Of a DNA stretch of 64,000 nt, positions 28,999 through 39,491 are shown in pieces; the first letter of the stretch is position 1, and every line of letters starts with the position of its first letter. The translations under genes and the position numbers were made by a program. Source of the DNA: Candidatus Ruthia magnifica str. Cm (Calyptogena magnifica). Lineage in GTDB: Bacteria; Pseudomonadota; Gammaproteobacteria; PS1; Pseudothioglobaceae. The notes beneath the pieces were generated by a model. That model was not told the origin of the DNA, did no database searches, and saw only the letters and a program-made list of their open reading frames with translations. Where the stretch lies: assembly GCF_000015105.1 (NCBI RefSeq), contig NC_008610.1, positions 62,001-126,000 on the forward strand, written 5' to 3'.

Positions 28999-31719
28999 AT
29001 GTCACATAAACTAATTTTAATGGATGGATCGGCTTTTTTATTCCGAGCTTATTTTTCTACACTAAAACAAAACTTAACTAATCAAGACGGTTTTCCAACA
29101 GGCGCTATATTTGGTGTTATTAGTGCCATTAAACGTCTTCAAAAGCAGTATCCAGAGGCTAAGATAATCACTATATTTGACGCTAAAGGTAAAAATTTTA
29201 GACACGATATTTATCCGCAATACAAAGCACATAGAAAACCAGCTGATAGTGAACTAGTGGTTCAAATTGAACCTTTGTATGAGATTATTAGAGCCATGGG
29301 GCTTCATTTTATGTGTGTGCCTGATGTTGAAGCGGATGATGTGATTGCCACCTTGAGTTGTTACGCTAATCAAAATAATATTAAGACCATTATTGCTAGT
29401 GGCGATAAAGATTTAATGCAATTAGTGAGTGCTAATATTTCTCAATTAGACATGAAAGGCACTGTGTATGATCGTCAAGGTGTGATTGAAAAAATGGGTG
29501 TTGCACCGGAAATTTTTTTAGATCTCTTAGCCTTAACTGGTGATAGTGCAGATAACGTTCCCGGTGTGCCTAGTGTTGGCCCTAAAACAGCCATTAAATG
29601 GTTACAAACTTATAATGACATTGCGGGTATTAAAGAAAATGCAACGCAAATTAAGGGCAAAGTAGGTGAAAAGTTACGTAATAATTTTTATTTGTTGGAT
29701 TTGTCCCGACGATTAGTCATGCTTAAATTTGATGTTGCCTTGCCTTGTAATATTTCTGATGACGAGTCAGAACAAGATGTTGTCAAACTGGCTGATTTAT
29801 ATCAGCAGTATGGCTTTTCTATGTGGTTAAAGCAGCTGGATAATATGCCTATGCTAGAGCAAGAAGGCATCCAAGCTACTGAAGTGACTGAAAGTACTAG
29901 CAATATGGTTGATGTTCTTGAGGATTATTCACAGACATTGGTACTAGATTCGGATGTATTTAATGCAATGGTTAATCGGCTTAAAACCTCAAAGACATTT
30001 GTGTTTGATTTAGAAACCACGTCGCTAGATTATATGAATGCTACCATTGTCGGCTGGGTATTTTTAGTTGATAAGAATAGTTTTTATGTGCCTGTTGGTC
30101 ATGATTATTTAAATGCACCAAAGCAGTTAGATTTTAAGGACGTACTTGATCAATTAAAACTAATTTTAGAAGATGTGTCTATTGGAAAAGTTGGGCAAAA
30201 TCTAAAATATGATGCACATATCTTAGCTAATTACCAAATTGATTTGCAAGGCATTAGTGATGACACTATGGTGAAATCTTATTGTTTAAATTCAGTTGCC
30301 ACAAGACATAATATAGATGATTTGAGTGAATATTATTTGAACCATAAAACCATCCATTTTGATGATATTGCAGGCAAAGGTAAAAAACAAATTACTTTTA
30401 ATCAAGTAGATTTAGAAACTGCCTTTCCTTATGCTTGTGAATACGTGATAGTGACGGATTTGTTAAATCACGTGTTAGATGAGGAGATTGTCCAATACCC
30501 TAAATTGGTTAAGTTGTATCAAAACCTAGAATTGCCATTGATTAAAGTCTTGTTGTGCATGGAACGTAATGGTATTGAATTAGACATGAACGAACTAAGC
30601 ACTCAACAAATAGACATTGTTCAACAAATGAAGGATATTCAGGCTCAAGTATTTGAGCTGGCAGGTGATATATTTAATCTTGAGTCGCCTAAGCAAATTC
30701 AACAAATTTTATTTGAACCTGAAGGTTTAGGGCTGACTCCTTTGAAAAAAACTCCCAAAGGCGCACCTTCTACGAACGAAGAAGCATTAAAACTTTTAGA
30801 CCATCCATTGGTTGATTTAATATTAAGTTATCGTACATTAACTAAACTTAATTCCACGTATCTTGAAGCATTGCCCAAGCAAATTGATTTAAACACACAT
30901 AGACTTCATACTTCCTATCATCAGGCAGTAACTGTCACAGGTCGGCTATCATCAAGCAACCCAAATTTACAAAATATTCCCATCCGCTCTAAACAAGGTG
31001 CGCGTATTCGTGGTGCGTTTGTTGCAGGTAAAGATAACGTTATTATTGCTGCTGATTACTCGCAAATTGAACTGCGAATTATGGCGCAATTATCCCAAGA
31101 TAAAAATCTATTAGATGCTTTTAATCATGATAAAGATGTGCACAGTGTAACAGCATCAACCATGTTTAATATGCCAATCAATGAGGTGACAAAAAAACAT
31201 CGTAGGCGATCCAAGGCAATTAATTTTGGCTTGATTTATGGTATGAGTGCTTTTGGACTGACAAAACAAATTGATGTTTCCATAATTGAAGCAAAACAAT
31301 ATATTGATACTTACTTTGATAATTATCCTGGTGTGTTACACTACATGGATAGCATTAAAGAAAGCGCAAAAGTATGGGGCTATGTTGAAACCGTCATGGG
31401 TAGACGTTTGTATTTGCCACAAATTAATTCCAAGAATAAAATATTACAACAACACGCGCTTAGAACTGCTATTAATGCGCCTATGCAAGGCTCTTCAGCA
31501 GATATCATTAAAAAATCTATGCTAGATATTCACGCATGGATTGGAGAAAATAACCCAGATATTAGAATGATTATGCAAGTACACGATGAGTTGGTATTTG
31601 AAGTAAGTGAATCAAAAGCCGATGAATTCGCCCATAAAATACAAGGTCTAATGGCAAACGTCTACTTATTAGACATTCCTCTTAAAGTGAATGTGGGGAT
31701 TGGCACTTCTTGGCAATAA
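28999..31719 (+). CDS. polA: DNA polymerase I
   Basis: Gap-filling and primer-removing polymerase. The 906 residues contain the N-terminal 5'-nuclease (MDGSAFLFRAYF; DVEADDVIATL; TGDSADNVPGVPSVGPKTA), a 3'-5' exonuclease domain in which the motif FDLETTSLD (Asp337, Glu339) is kept, and the polymerase domain with motif A DYSQIELRI (Asp686) and motif C VHDELVFEV (Asp863). The proofreading site is therefore likely active. It is followed 15 bases later by argS. Confidence 0.97.
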   Translation: MSHKLILMDGSAFLFRAYFSTLKQNLTNQDGFPTGAIFGVISAIKRLQKQYPEAKIITIFDAKGKNFRHDIYPQYKAHRKPADSELVVQIEPLYEIIRAMGLHFMCVPDVEADDVIATLSCYANQNNIKTIIASGDKDLMQLVSANISQLDMKGTVYDRQGVIEKMGVAPEIFLDLLALTGDSADNVPGVPSVGPKTAIKWLQTYNDIAGIKENATQIKGKVGEKLRNNFYLLDLSRRLVMLKFDVALPCNISDDESEQDVVKLADLYQQYGFSMWLKQLDNMPMLEQEGIQATEVTESTSNMVDVLEDYSQTLVLDSDVFNAMVNRLKTSKTFVFDLETTSLDYMNATIVGWVFLVDKNSFYVPVGHDYLNAPKQLDFKDVLDQLKLILEDVSIGKVGQNLKYDAHILANYQIDLQGISDDTMVKSYCLNSVATRHNIDDLSEYYLNHKTIHFDDIAGKGKKQITFNQVDLETAFPYACEYVIVTDLLNHVLDEEIVQYPKLVKLYQNLELPLIKVLLCMERNGIELDMNELSTQQIDIVQQMKDIQAQVFELAGDIFNLESPKQIQQILFEPEGLGLTPLKKTPKGAPSTNEEALKLLDHPLVDLILSYRTLTKLNSTYLEALPKQIDLNTHRLHTSYHQAVTVTGRLSSSNPNLQNIPIRSKQGARIRGAFVAGKDNVIIAADYSQIELRIMAQLSQDKNLLDAFNHDKDVHSVTASTMFNMPINEVTKKHRRRSKAINFGLIYGMSAFGLTKQIDVSIIEAKQYIDTYFDNYPGVLHYMDSIKESAKVWGYVETVMGRRLYLPQINSKNKILQQHALRTAINAPMQGSSADIIKKSMLDIHAWIGENNPDIRMIMQVHDELVFEVSESKADEFAHKIQGLMANVYLLDIPLKVNVGIGTSWQ

Positions 31720-31734
31720 GTACATCAAATTATT

Positions 31735-33438
31735 ATGAAAGAACAATTACAAAAAATATTAAAGCAATCTCTAAACTTATTAGAGAATGAAGGTGTGCTT
31801 GAGAGTGCACCTGAGAATATTCGTATTGACCATACCAAAGACAAAACTCAAGGAGACTTTGCCTCAAACATTGCCATGGTTTTGGCAAAGCGATCAGGAC
31901 TGATTCCAAAAGTATTAGCACAAAAAATTATTGACAACTTGGGTGATAATACGCAGATTGATAAAGTGCAAATTGCAGATCCTGGATTTATTAACTTTTT
32001 TATTTCTCAAGGTGAAAGCGTACAAATAATTGAGCAAATTATTAATCAAGCGGAACATTATGGAAAAGCAGATGTAGGTAAAGGTCAGCGCATATTATTG
32101 GAGTTTGTATCTGCCAATCCAACTGGTCCACTTCATGTGGGGCATGGCCGTGTAGCGGCGTATGGAGCAACAGTTGCTAGTCTTTTGCGTGCAGTAGGAT
32201 TTGAAGTTGACAATGAATATTATGTGAATGATGCAGGTCGGCAGATGGATATTTTGGCGATCTCGGTTTACTTGCGTTATGTTGAAACTGAGCAATTTCC
32301 AGATAATGGCTACAAGGGTGATTATATCTTTGATATTGCTAAAAAAATTAGTGGTGTAAAAAAGCTTGATATTTTTATCTCTCAAAGGAGTGTTAAAAAA
32401 AACGCTGGTAACAAGGAAAAGCATATTGATAGGTTGATTGCTAATTGCAAGTTTCAATTAGGACATGATTATAAAAAAATCCTTGATTTGGCGATTAATA
32501 ATATTTTAAGTGGCATTAAAATTGATTTGGTTGAGTTCGGTGTTAAGTATCAGCAGTGGTTTTCTGAACAGTCTCTAATGGATAGTGGCTTGAGTAAAGA
32601 AATCGTGAAAAAACTGCAGGACTCAGGATATATTTATGAAAAAGAAGGTGCACTTTGGTTTAAAACTACTGATTTTGGTGATGATTTAGACCGTGTAGTG
32701 GTTCGTAAAAATGGGAAGTACACTTATTTTGCTTCTGATATTGCCTATCATCTTGAGAAGTTTGAACGTGGTTATGACAAAATTATTAACATTTGGGGTG
32801 TTGATCACCATGGTTATATTGCTAGGATTAAGGCGTCGATTAAAGCGCTTAATCACAATTCTAATAAGTTAGAAATCTTGTTAGTGCAATTTGTTAACCT
32901 TTTTAGAAATGGTAAGAAAGCTTCCATGTCAACCCGTAGTGGTTCGTTTATTACTTTAGAAGAATTGCGTGAAGAGGTAGGCAATGATGCGGCACGTTTT
33001 TTCTATATTTTGAGCAAATCAGGACAGCACATGAATTTTGACCTAGATTTAGCCAAATCAAAAAGTAATGAGAATCCAGTATTCTATATTCAATATGCTC
33101 ATGCGCGTATTTGCTCGGTCTTAAAACAAGCCAAGTCGCCCTCTATGGTAGATATTGATCTGTCGGTATTAAATAATGAATCAGAAGCCTTATTAATTAA
33201 AGAGCTTAATCGCTATAAAGACATCTTGCAATCATCCGCACTTAATTATGAACCACACGTGTTGGCTTGTTACTTGCGTGAATTAGCTGGCCATTTTCAC
33301 AGTTATTATAATAATAGCAAGTTTTTAGTGGATGATGATAAATTGCGAAACGCAAGATTGTTTCTCATTATAGCAGTGAAGCAAATATTGGTAAATGGTT
33401 TAAATTTATTGGGCGTTAGCGCACCTGATTCAATGTGA
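31735..33438 (+). CDS. argS: Arginyl-tRNA synthetase
   Basis: Class I synthetase. The N-terminal Add-1 domain (residues 1-110) precedes the HIGH-type motif HVGHG (from residue 134, in [19 protein letters not shown]). [20 protein letters not shown] and [14 protein letters not shown] lie in the catalytic core. The KMSKS region is the variant [14 protein letters not shown], usual for this enzyme. Length 567 is normal. Its stop overlaps the GTG start of the helicase-nuclease gene by 4 bases. Confidence 0.97.
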
Positions 33439-36400
33439 ATGATCAAACACAAAGGCGACAAGCATTAGATGTTAGTCAATCTTTTATTGTTCAAGCGCCT
33501 GCGGGTTCTGGGAAAACAGAGTTATTAACGCAACGTTATTTGAAATTATTATCAGTTAGTGCTTCACCTGAGAGTGTGATTGCAATGACTTTTACTAAAA
33601 AGGCGGTGAGCGAGTTGACCACTCGAGTGATTGAGTCTTTAAAATTAGCCCAAGGTAATCGACCAAAAGAATCGTATAAACAAACTACTTATGACTTGGC
33701 TCTTAAAGTATTAGAAAAATCCAAAACACTTGATTGGCAATTATTAAATATGTATGAACGGTTTAAAATCTTAACGATTGACGGTTTATCAGGTTTGATT
33801 GCCAGTCGTTATCCAAGTAAGAATCAATTAGTGCCCAAGCAAATCATAGCGCAAAATTGTGTAAGAAATGATATTTATCTTAAAGCCGCTAAGCAAACCT
33901 TATTAGCAATTGATGAGTCTGAATATCAAAATAGTATTGAGTCGGTACTCCTATATTTGGATAATAATGTTAATAAATTTTATCGTTTGATTATAGATAT
34001 GCTGGCTAAACGTGACCAGTGGCTTTTGAAGCTGTATCAGCATGGAGTGCTTAATATTGAAACTTTGAGGTTAAGCTCTAAAAAGATTATTATCCAACAT
34101 TTGTTGCTGTTAAAAAATGAGGTTGAGCGCTATTTTAATGTTACTTTTTTTAAACTGTTAAAAGATAACACTAAACCGGAATTTGCACAAATTCAAGGTG
34201 TACCAGATGCCACTGTTGAATCGTTAGAGGTCTGGAAAAACTTATGTCAGCTATGTTTGACTACGCAAGGTAAGTGGCGTACATCATTGAATAAAAATAA
34301 CGGTTTTCCCGTAGAATTAAAAACACAAAAACAAGCTGTTATTAAAATTTTTCAAGACTTATCTAGCCATCAGCAATTAAGGAAATTATTAGCAGGAGTT
34401 GAGCAATTACCTGATGTGAACTTTTCAACCAATCAAATTAATATCCTTCAAGATATTGCACAAGTATTAAAGTTGGCTGTTATTCAATTAAATATTTTGT
34501 TTGATGTTAATCAAACGTATGATTTCATCCAGGTTGCTTTAGATGCAAATCAGGCACTAGATGAGCATCAAGTGGGTGATGTTGCACTGTTCTTGGATAA
34601 TAAAGTTCAGCATATTTTGATTGATGAGTTTCAAGACACCTCAGCTACTCAATTTGTTTTATTAGAAAAGTTGATTATTAATTGGCAAGTAGGTGATGGT
34701 AAGACATTGTTTTTAGTGGGTGACCCCATGCAGTCTATTTATTTATTCAGGCAATCTCAAGTGGGCTTATTTTTGCAAGTTCGAGTACAAGGCATTGCTA
34801 ATATTAAGCCTAAATTTTTACAACTAAGTACTAATTTTCGTTCCTCTGAATCTGTTGTTGAAGGTAATAATAAAATATTTTCAAAGATATTTCCTCAGCA
34901 GGAAGATGCTTTTAAGGGCGCGATTAAGTATGAACATTCACAGGCTAATTTTGTTGATGAAAATGAAAACGCCATTAGATTTTATCCATTTGCGTATAAA
35001 CGCTATGATTTTGAGGCACAGAAAGTGCTTGAAATTATTCAAAATAATCCAACAAAAGAGATCGTTATTTTGGTGAGAAGTCGTTCACATCTAGATGATA
35101 TTGTATCCATTCTGAAGCGTGCTAATATTGAATTTGAGGCATTAAAAATACTTCCATTAAAGGAAGATTTATTTACTCGTGACTTGCTGAGTTTGACTCG
35201 AGCGCTCAAACATTTGGGTGATAAACTTGCTTGGCTAGCTATCTTAAGAGCGCCATGGTGCGGGCTATTATTAGAAGATTTACTTGTATTGTCACAACAG
35301 GATGAGCGTGTTATTTTTGATTTAATTCAAGATGAGCAAGTTTTACAAGGTTTGAGCGAAAATGGACAATTACGTATACGAAATTTTGTCCATGTTTTTT
35401 GTGATATTGTTAATCAACAATCTAGATTTAGTTTTACGAAGGTGCTTGCATTTGCGATTAATCAGTTAGCACCTCAGAGTTCTTTATCCGTTAAGCGATC
35501 TATGATTAAAATCCAATTCTTGCAAATTATTCATGATTGTGAGTCTGTGCAACAACTTGATATTGAAACCATTAATCAAATGTTAGATGGGTTGTATGCA
35601 CCTAGTGTAAATGCACGAATTAAGCTAATGACCATTCATGAGGCTAAAGGCTTGGAATTTGAGTTGGTTATTATTCCTGGGTTGGGTAGAATGCCACAAA
35701 ATAACATACCATCCATCATTCACTTGCAAGAATTTAGCAATCAATCATTATTATTAGCGCCGATAAGATCTTATACGCAATTAGATGACAGTCATACTTA
35801 TACCTACTTGAAGCATATTAAATCACAACAAAATAAGTTTGAAACGATGCGTTTATTGTACGTAGCAATGACACGTGCTAAGCTTGAAATTCATTTATTA
35901 GGAACGCTAAATCAAAGCAATCAAGCTAGTAGTAATACTTTTTTAAAACTATTGGCGCCCATATTTCAGCATCAATTTGACAAGCTTAAACTATCAACCA
36001 CTGAGGACAATCAACCACTCGTTCAAGCGCCAGAGTTTGTGCGTTATATTAAGCCCTTAGAATATGATAATTTGCCTGATGAAAGTAAGAAAAAAATGGA
36101 TTTTCAACTTAGTGTTGATTTGCAATACAAAAGCTTACTTGGCACTTTATTGCATCAATATTATGAAGACAGTTTGTTCTCACCAGATAAACAAAGTATA
36201 AGAGCAAGACTAATGGAGTGTGGTGTTGGTAATATGGATATTGACAGTCATATCAATTTTATTGTCAATATGCTTAATTTAACGAAACAAGACAAACACT
36301 TTTCTTGGTTGTTTAAGCAAAGAACATCAACTCAAGTTGAGGTAGAATTTATAAATGACAAGCATAGTGTTATTATTGATCGATTATTTATTGATGAAGA

Positions 36401-36596
36401 CACTTTGTGGATTATTGATTTTAAAACTGCAACGAAATCGAATAATGAATCAATAGCGCAATTTATACAAAGACAAAAAATCAAATATACTCAACAATTG
36501 TTGTCTTATAAGGTAGCTTTATCAGAGTATTATTCAATGGAAATAAAATGTGCTTTATATTGTTCATCAGTACAAGAGTTAATTGAAATTTACTAA
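33435..36596 (+). CDS. UvrD/AddA-like helicase with C-terminal RecB-type nuclease domain
   Basis: A 1053-residue superfamily 1 helicase. Motif I is [15 protein letters not shown] (about 17-31), motif Ia [14 protein letters not shown], motif II DEFQDTS (from about 396), motif [18 protein letters not shown], motif [18 protein letters not shown] (about 730) and motif [13 protein letters not shown]. At about 980 a PD-(D/E)XK nuclease follows (IDRLF...LWIIDFKT, then QLLSYKVAL), as in AddA and RecB. Such enzymes process double-strand breaks, usually with AddB or RecC and RecA. GTG 33435 overlaps the argS stop. No addB lies in the window; AddA is the best guess, RecB the alternative. Confidence 0.85.
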
Positions 36597-36649
36597 ATAT
36601 TTGTTTTCAGGTGCTATTAAGTTGATAAGAAATTCATTTTATGTTTGTC

Positions 36650-37157
36650 AATTAAGTCCACTACCACGAGTAGTATAATTTAACTGTTCTTGTACTGATG
36701 TGCAATGAATCTGCATAGACAATATCATTCAAAGACATAATTGCAATCTCGGTTGTTGCCAACATCAATGATTATGTGTCCAGACGATTGCTCAATTTTT
36801 ATGCTAGCATCAAGTGCTACTGCGATAGACTCTTCAATTAAAAATACATTTTTTACACCAGCATCAATTTTTCTTTAATTGTATGACTGTTTACTTGTAT
36901 GGCACCACAAGGCACACAAATTGAAACATTAGTACTAAGTGAGAAAATTTTAGTGTCTAATACTTGATGAATAAAATGTTGCAATATTTTTTTGATAATA
37001 GTGAAATCAACAATCCACAGTCTCTTAATGATTTTTTGTCATTAAGAGCTACTACAACCGATGACTCATTTAGAACTAACTTATTATTTAGGTAAATAAG
37101 TTTATTAACTGTATTCAAGTCAATTGAAAGGCTCTTTGGCTTAAATAGTTTAAGCAT
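36650..37157 (-). pseudogene. mreB: Rod-shape actin homologue MreB remnant
   Basis: ATG 37157 starts a frame containing LSIDLNTVNKLIYLNNKLVL and NESSVVVALNDKK, the MreB N-terminus (DLGTANTLIY...VLNEPSVVA). After a frameshift, MLQHFIHQVLDTKIFS, VSICVPCGAIQVNSHTIKEK, VFLIEESIAVALDASI and GHIIIDVGNN follow, matching MLxHFI, VCVPxGxTxVERRAI, VxLIEEPxAAAIGA and VVDIGGGT. A last piece reads NDIVYADSLHI. The C-terminal half is missing and several frames are used, so no MreB can be made from here. mreC and mreD are not adjacent. The spacers 36597-36650 and 37158-37326 show nothing else. Confidence 0.85.
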
Positions 37158-37326
37158 GGAAGCTCAAGCTAAGTTGTGCTTGTGTTCGTTTTTAGTTGTT
37201 TAAGATTTAAACTTAATTTCCATTTAAGAAAATGGAGTAACAAAAAATTAAATTGGTGATATTAAACTAGACTTTAAATTTAGGATTGTATACTAACCTA
37301 GATGCATACGAAAGAAGTGGTAATTT

Positions 37327-37908
37327 CTAGTGATGTTTTTTAAACAAAGTGTTAATCATTGCAACTGCATCACAGCCAGCATCAAATGCTTGTTGTTGGT
37401 TATGAAGGTCAATGCCACCAATGCCAACAATAGGTATATTCAATATTTTTTTGACTTTTGTGATTAAACTAAATGGACAATATGGTGCGTTAGGTTTGGT
37501 GTTGGAATCAAATAGTGCACCAAAGGCTACATAACTAGCGCCTTGATTTTGGGCTTGAAGTGCTAAATCGATATTATCATAGCAAGACATGCCAATAATA
37601 GCTGCATCGCCTAATTGCTGTCTTGCTTGTTGTATTGAGTCATCATCTTTGCCCAAATGCACGCCATCAGCATGGATTTTTTCTGCTAGGTTAATGTCAT
37701 CATTAATGATAAATAAAGTATTATATTCCAAACATAAAAGACGTAATGCATATGCTTCTTTGAGTTTAATATTGTCATCGTTAATTTTATGTCGATATTG
37801 GAGTATACTAATTTGATGTTCAATAATGACCCGTTTTATTAAAGCAGAATTAAGAAAAGTATTGGGTGTTACGGCATAAATATTTGATATTTTTTTATTA
37901 AACACCAT
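37327..37908 (-). CDS. thiE: Thiamine-phosphate synthase
   Basis: Joins HMP pyrophosphate and thiazole phosphate to give thiamine phosphate. The 193-residue TIM barrel shows YAVTPNTF at the N-terminus, ILQYRHK, LFIINDDINLAEKIHADGVH with LGKDD, IGMSCYDNIDLALQAQNQGA, YVAFGALFDSNTKP and VGIGGIDLHN. It is slightly short. Its start codon overlaps the start codon of lptC head to head at 37906-37909, so its promoter must lie inside lptC. Thiamine is the cofactor of the transketolase in this window. Confidence 0.93.
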   Translation of the reverse strand: MVFNKKISNIYAVTPNTFLNSALIKRVIIEHQISILQYRHKINDDNIKLKEAYALRLLCLEYNTLFIINDDINLAEKIHADGVHLGKDDDSIQQARQQLGDAAIIGMSCYDNIDLALQAQNQGASYVAFGALFDSNTKPNAPYCPFSLITKVKKILNIPIVGIGGIDLHNQQQAFDAGCDAVAMINTLFKKHH

Positions 37909-38869
37909 GGCTAGTTTTCAGTTAAGGCTTAATTTATTAAGTACAATTTCCATTATAGTGATTATTGGTGTTATATGGCTTTTGATAGAGTTATTATTGT
38001 CTTCATTTTTCATACCAGAGAATAAAAAAAAAATCTCGTTAATACAAAATAAAACCACCTATAAAGGAAAGGTTTATCTTGAAAAAATTCATAATTTTTC
38101 CTTGCAAGAGTTTGATGCTAAAGTACAATTATCACATTTTGTTAAAGCCAAAAGCTATTTTAGTTTTAAAAATTCTCCAGCATTGTTAATAGAACCAGAA
38201 GTAATATTTTATGATGAAAATGGCCTTAAAGACTATGTGCTAAAATCTAAATGCGCTCACTATACTGATAGAGGTGAGATTAAATTTAAAGGTGAAGTGA
38301 GTATCCAATCTAGCAATGGACTTAGTCATAAAGTAAATACAGAAGAATTATTGGTAGGTATTAAAACAAGTGACTTGATAAGCAAAAAACAAGTGACTTA
38401 TTTGGGTAAAAATGTCAAGATCATTGCTCAAGGCATGCGTATGTATGCTAAGGATGATACAATGAGATTAATAGGTCGTACTAAAATTAATCAAGGTAAC
38501 GGACAACAAATATTAACCAAAGATTTGTATATCAACCAATCTAAAGGTCAGAAACATTACTATTCAAATAATAAAACCACTTATCTAGCTAAGAAAAATA
38601 TAATCTATGCCAATGGCGTTGATATGATGAATAGACAAAAGCAAGTGATACAATTATTAGGCAAGGTGAAAATTGTACAAGATTCTGGCTCTAAAATTTT
38701 TACTAAAAATTTAACTATTGATCAGTCAGATGGTTTAGAAGTTTACCGAACCAAGGAAAAAATACATTATCAATCTAAAATTGTCGATATTCATGCTTTT
38801 GGTATGAATTATGATGTGATTGAGCAAAAAATTAGATTGACTGGTGGTGTGGTTGGGCGCTATGAGTAA
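37907..38869 (+). CDS. lptC: LptC-like LPS export protein with extended C-terminus
   Basis: Inner-membrane bitopic protein that passes LPS from LptBFG to LptA. An N-terminal transmembrane helix (about residues 12-33, TISIIVIIGVIWLLIELLLS) precedes a periplasmic beta-jellyroll region (YDENGLKDYVLKSKCAHYTD, RGEIKFKGEVSIQSSNG). At 320 residues it is well above the roughly 190 usual for LptC. The extra C-terminal part repeats OstA-like strands (NIIYANGVDMMNRQKQVIQL, IRLTGGVVGRYE), as if an LptA-like segment had been fused. lptA overlaps it by 8 bases. The assignment rests on topology, fold pattern and neighbour. Confidence 0.75.
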   Translation: MASFQLRLNLLSTISIIVIIGVIWLLIELLLSSFFIPENKKKISLIQNKTTYKGKVYLEKIHNFSLQEFDAKVQLSHFVKAKSYFSFKNSPALLIEPEVIFYDENGLKDYVLKSKCAHYTDRGEIKFKGEVSIQSSNGLSHKVNTEELLVGIKTSDLISKKQVTYLGKNVKIIAQGMRMYAKDDTMRLIGRTKINQGNGQQILTKDLYINQSKGQKHYYSNNKTTYLAKKNIIYANGVDMMNRQKQVIQLLGKVKIVQDSGSKIFTKNLTIDQSDGLEVYRTKEKIHYQSKIVDIHAFGMNYDVIEQKIRLTGGVVGRYE

Positions 38870-39347
38870 AGTTCTTTTAATATGTTTATTAGCGCTGTCT
38901 GGTTATGCAATCGCTTTAGTAATTGACAATTATAAGCCTATCGAAGTTAGTGCCAGTATGGTTGTGATTGATGAAAAAAAGAAAATAAGTACTTACGTGG
39001 GCAAGGCTAGTATTACTCAAGGCTCTTTTATGTTAAATGCTGAAATCATACAATTATTTAGCAATCAACAAGAGGTTATTAAAATTATTGCCAAAGGCAC
39101 CTATAAACAACCTGCGCATTACCAACAAAATCAATCAAACCAGTCTCGCTTTATAGAAGCACAAGCACTTAATATAACTTATTTAACCAAACAAGAACTT
39201 GTACATCTTAAAGGCAAAGCGCACCTAGTTCAAGGGGTTGATTTTTTCAGTGGTGATACGCTTGATTATGATATTAAGAATGATAAAATAATTACTAGTA
39301 TGTCAAAAGACGGCACACAAAGAGTTCGATTTAAAATTAAACTTTAA
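38862..39347 (+). CDS. lptA: LptA-like periplasmic LPS-binding protein
   Basis: ATG 38862, overlapping the lptC stop, gives a signal peptide (MSKVLLICLLALSGYAIA) followed by OstA/LptA strands (PIEVSASMVVIDEKKKIS, TYVGKASITQGSFMLNAEII, LVHLKGKAHLVQGVDFFSGD, TLDYDIKNDKI). LptA forms the periplasmic bridge that carries LPS to LptDE. The 161-residue precursor is normal. lptB, usually next, is missing; sat follows after a 144-base spacer. With lpxB also here, an LPS-bearing outer membrane is indicated. Confidence 0.85.
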   Translation: MSKVLLICLLALSGYAIALVIDNYKPIEVSASMVVIDEKKKISTYVGKASITQGSFMLNAEIIQLFSNQQEVIKIIAKGTYKQPAHYQQNQSNQSRFIEAQALNITYLTKQELVHLKGKAHLVQGVDFFSGDTLDYDIKNDKIITSMSKDGTQRVRFKIKL

Positions 39348-39371
39348 ATGTAGTTATTCTTCATTACTTCT

Positions 39372-39459
39372 ATATAGATATTTTTAACCCATATATCTAT
39401 ATGGATATATATGAATATCCCCATAGAACAATATGGTCAAAAATGACAGTGTGTATAAT
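39372..39459 (+). promoter_or_regulatory. Tandem hairpins and -10 element upstream of sat
   Basis: Two inverted repeats lie between lptA and sat: a perfect 10-bp pair ATATAGATAT/ATATCTATAT (39372-39381 and 39393-39402), then GGATAT/ATATCC (39403-39408 and 39415-39420). A TATAAT box follows at 39454-39459, 33 bases ahead of the sat ATG. No clear -35 is seen. The hairpins may end lptA transcription or bind a regulator of sat. Confidence 0.4.
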
Positions 39460-39491
39460 TTTTGGTTTTATGTTTAAAATAGGATTAAAAC

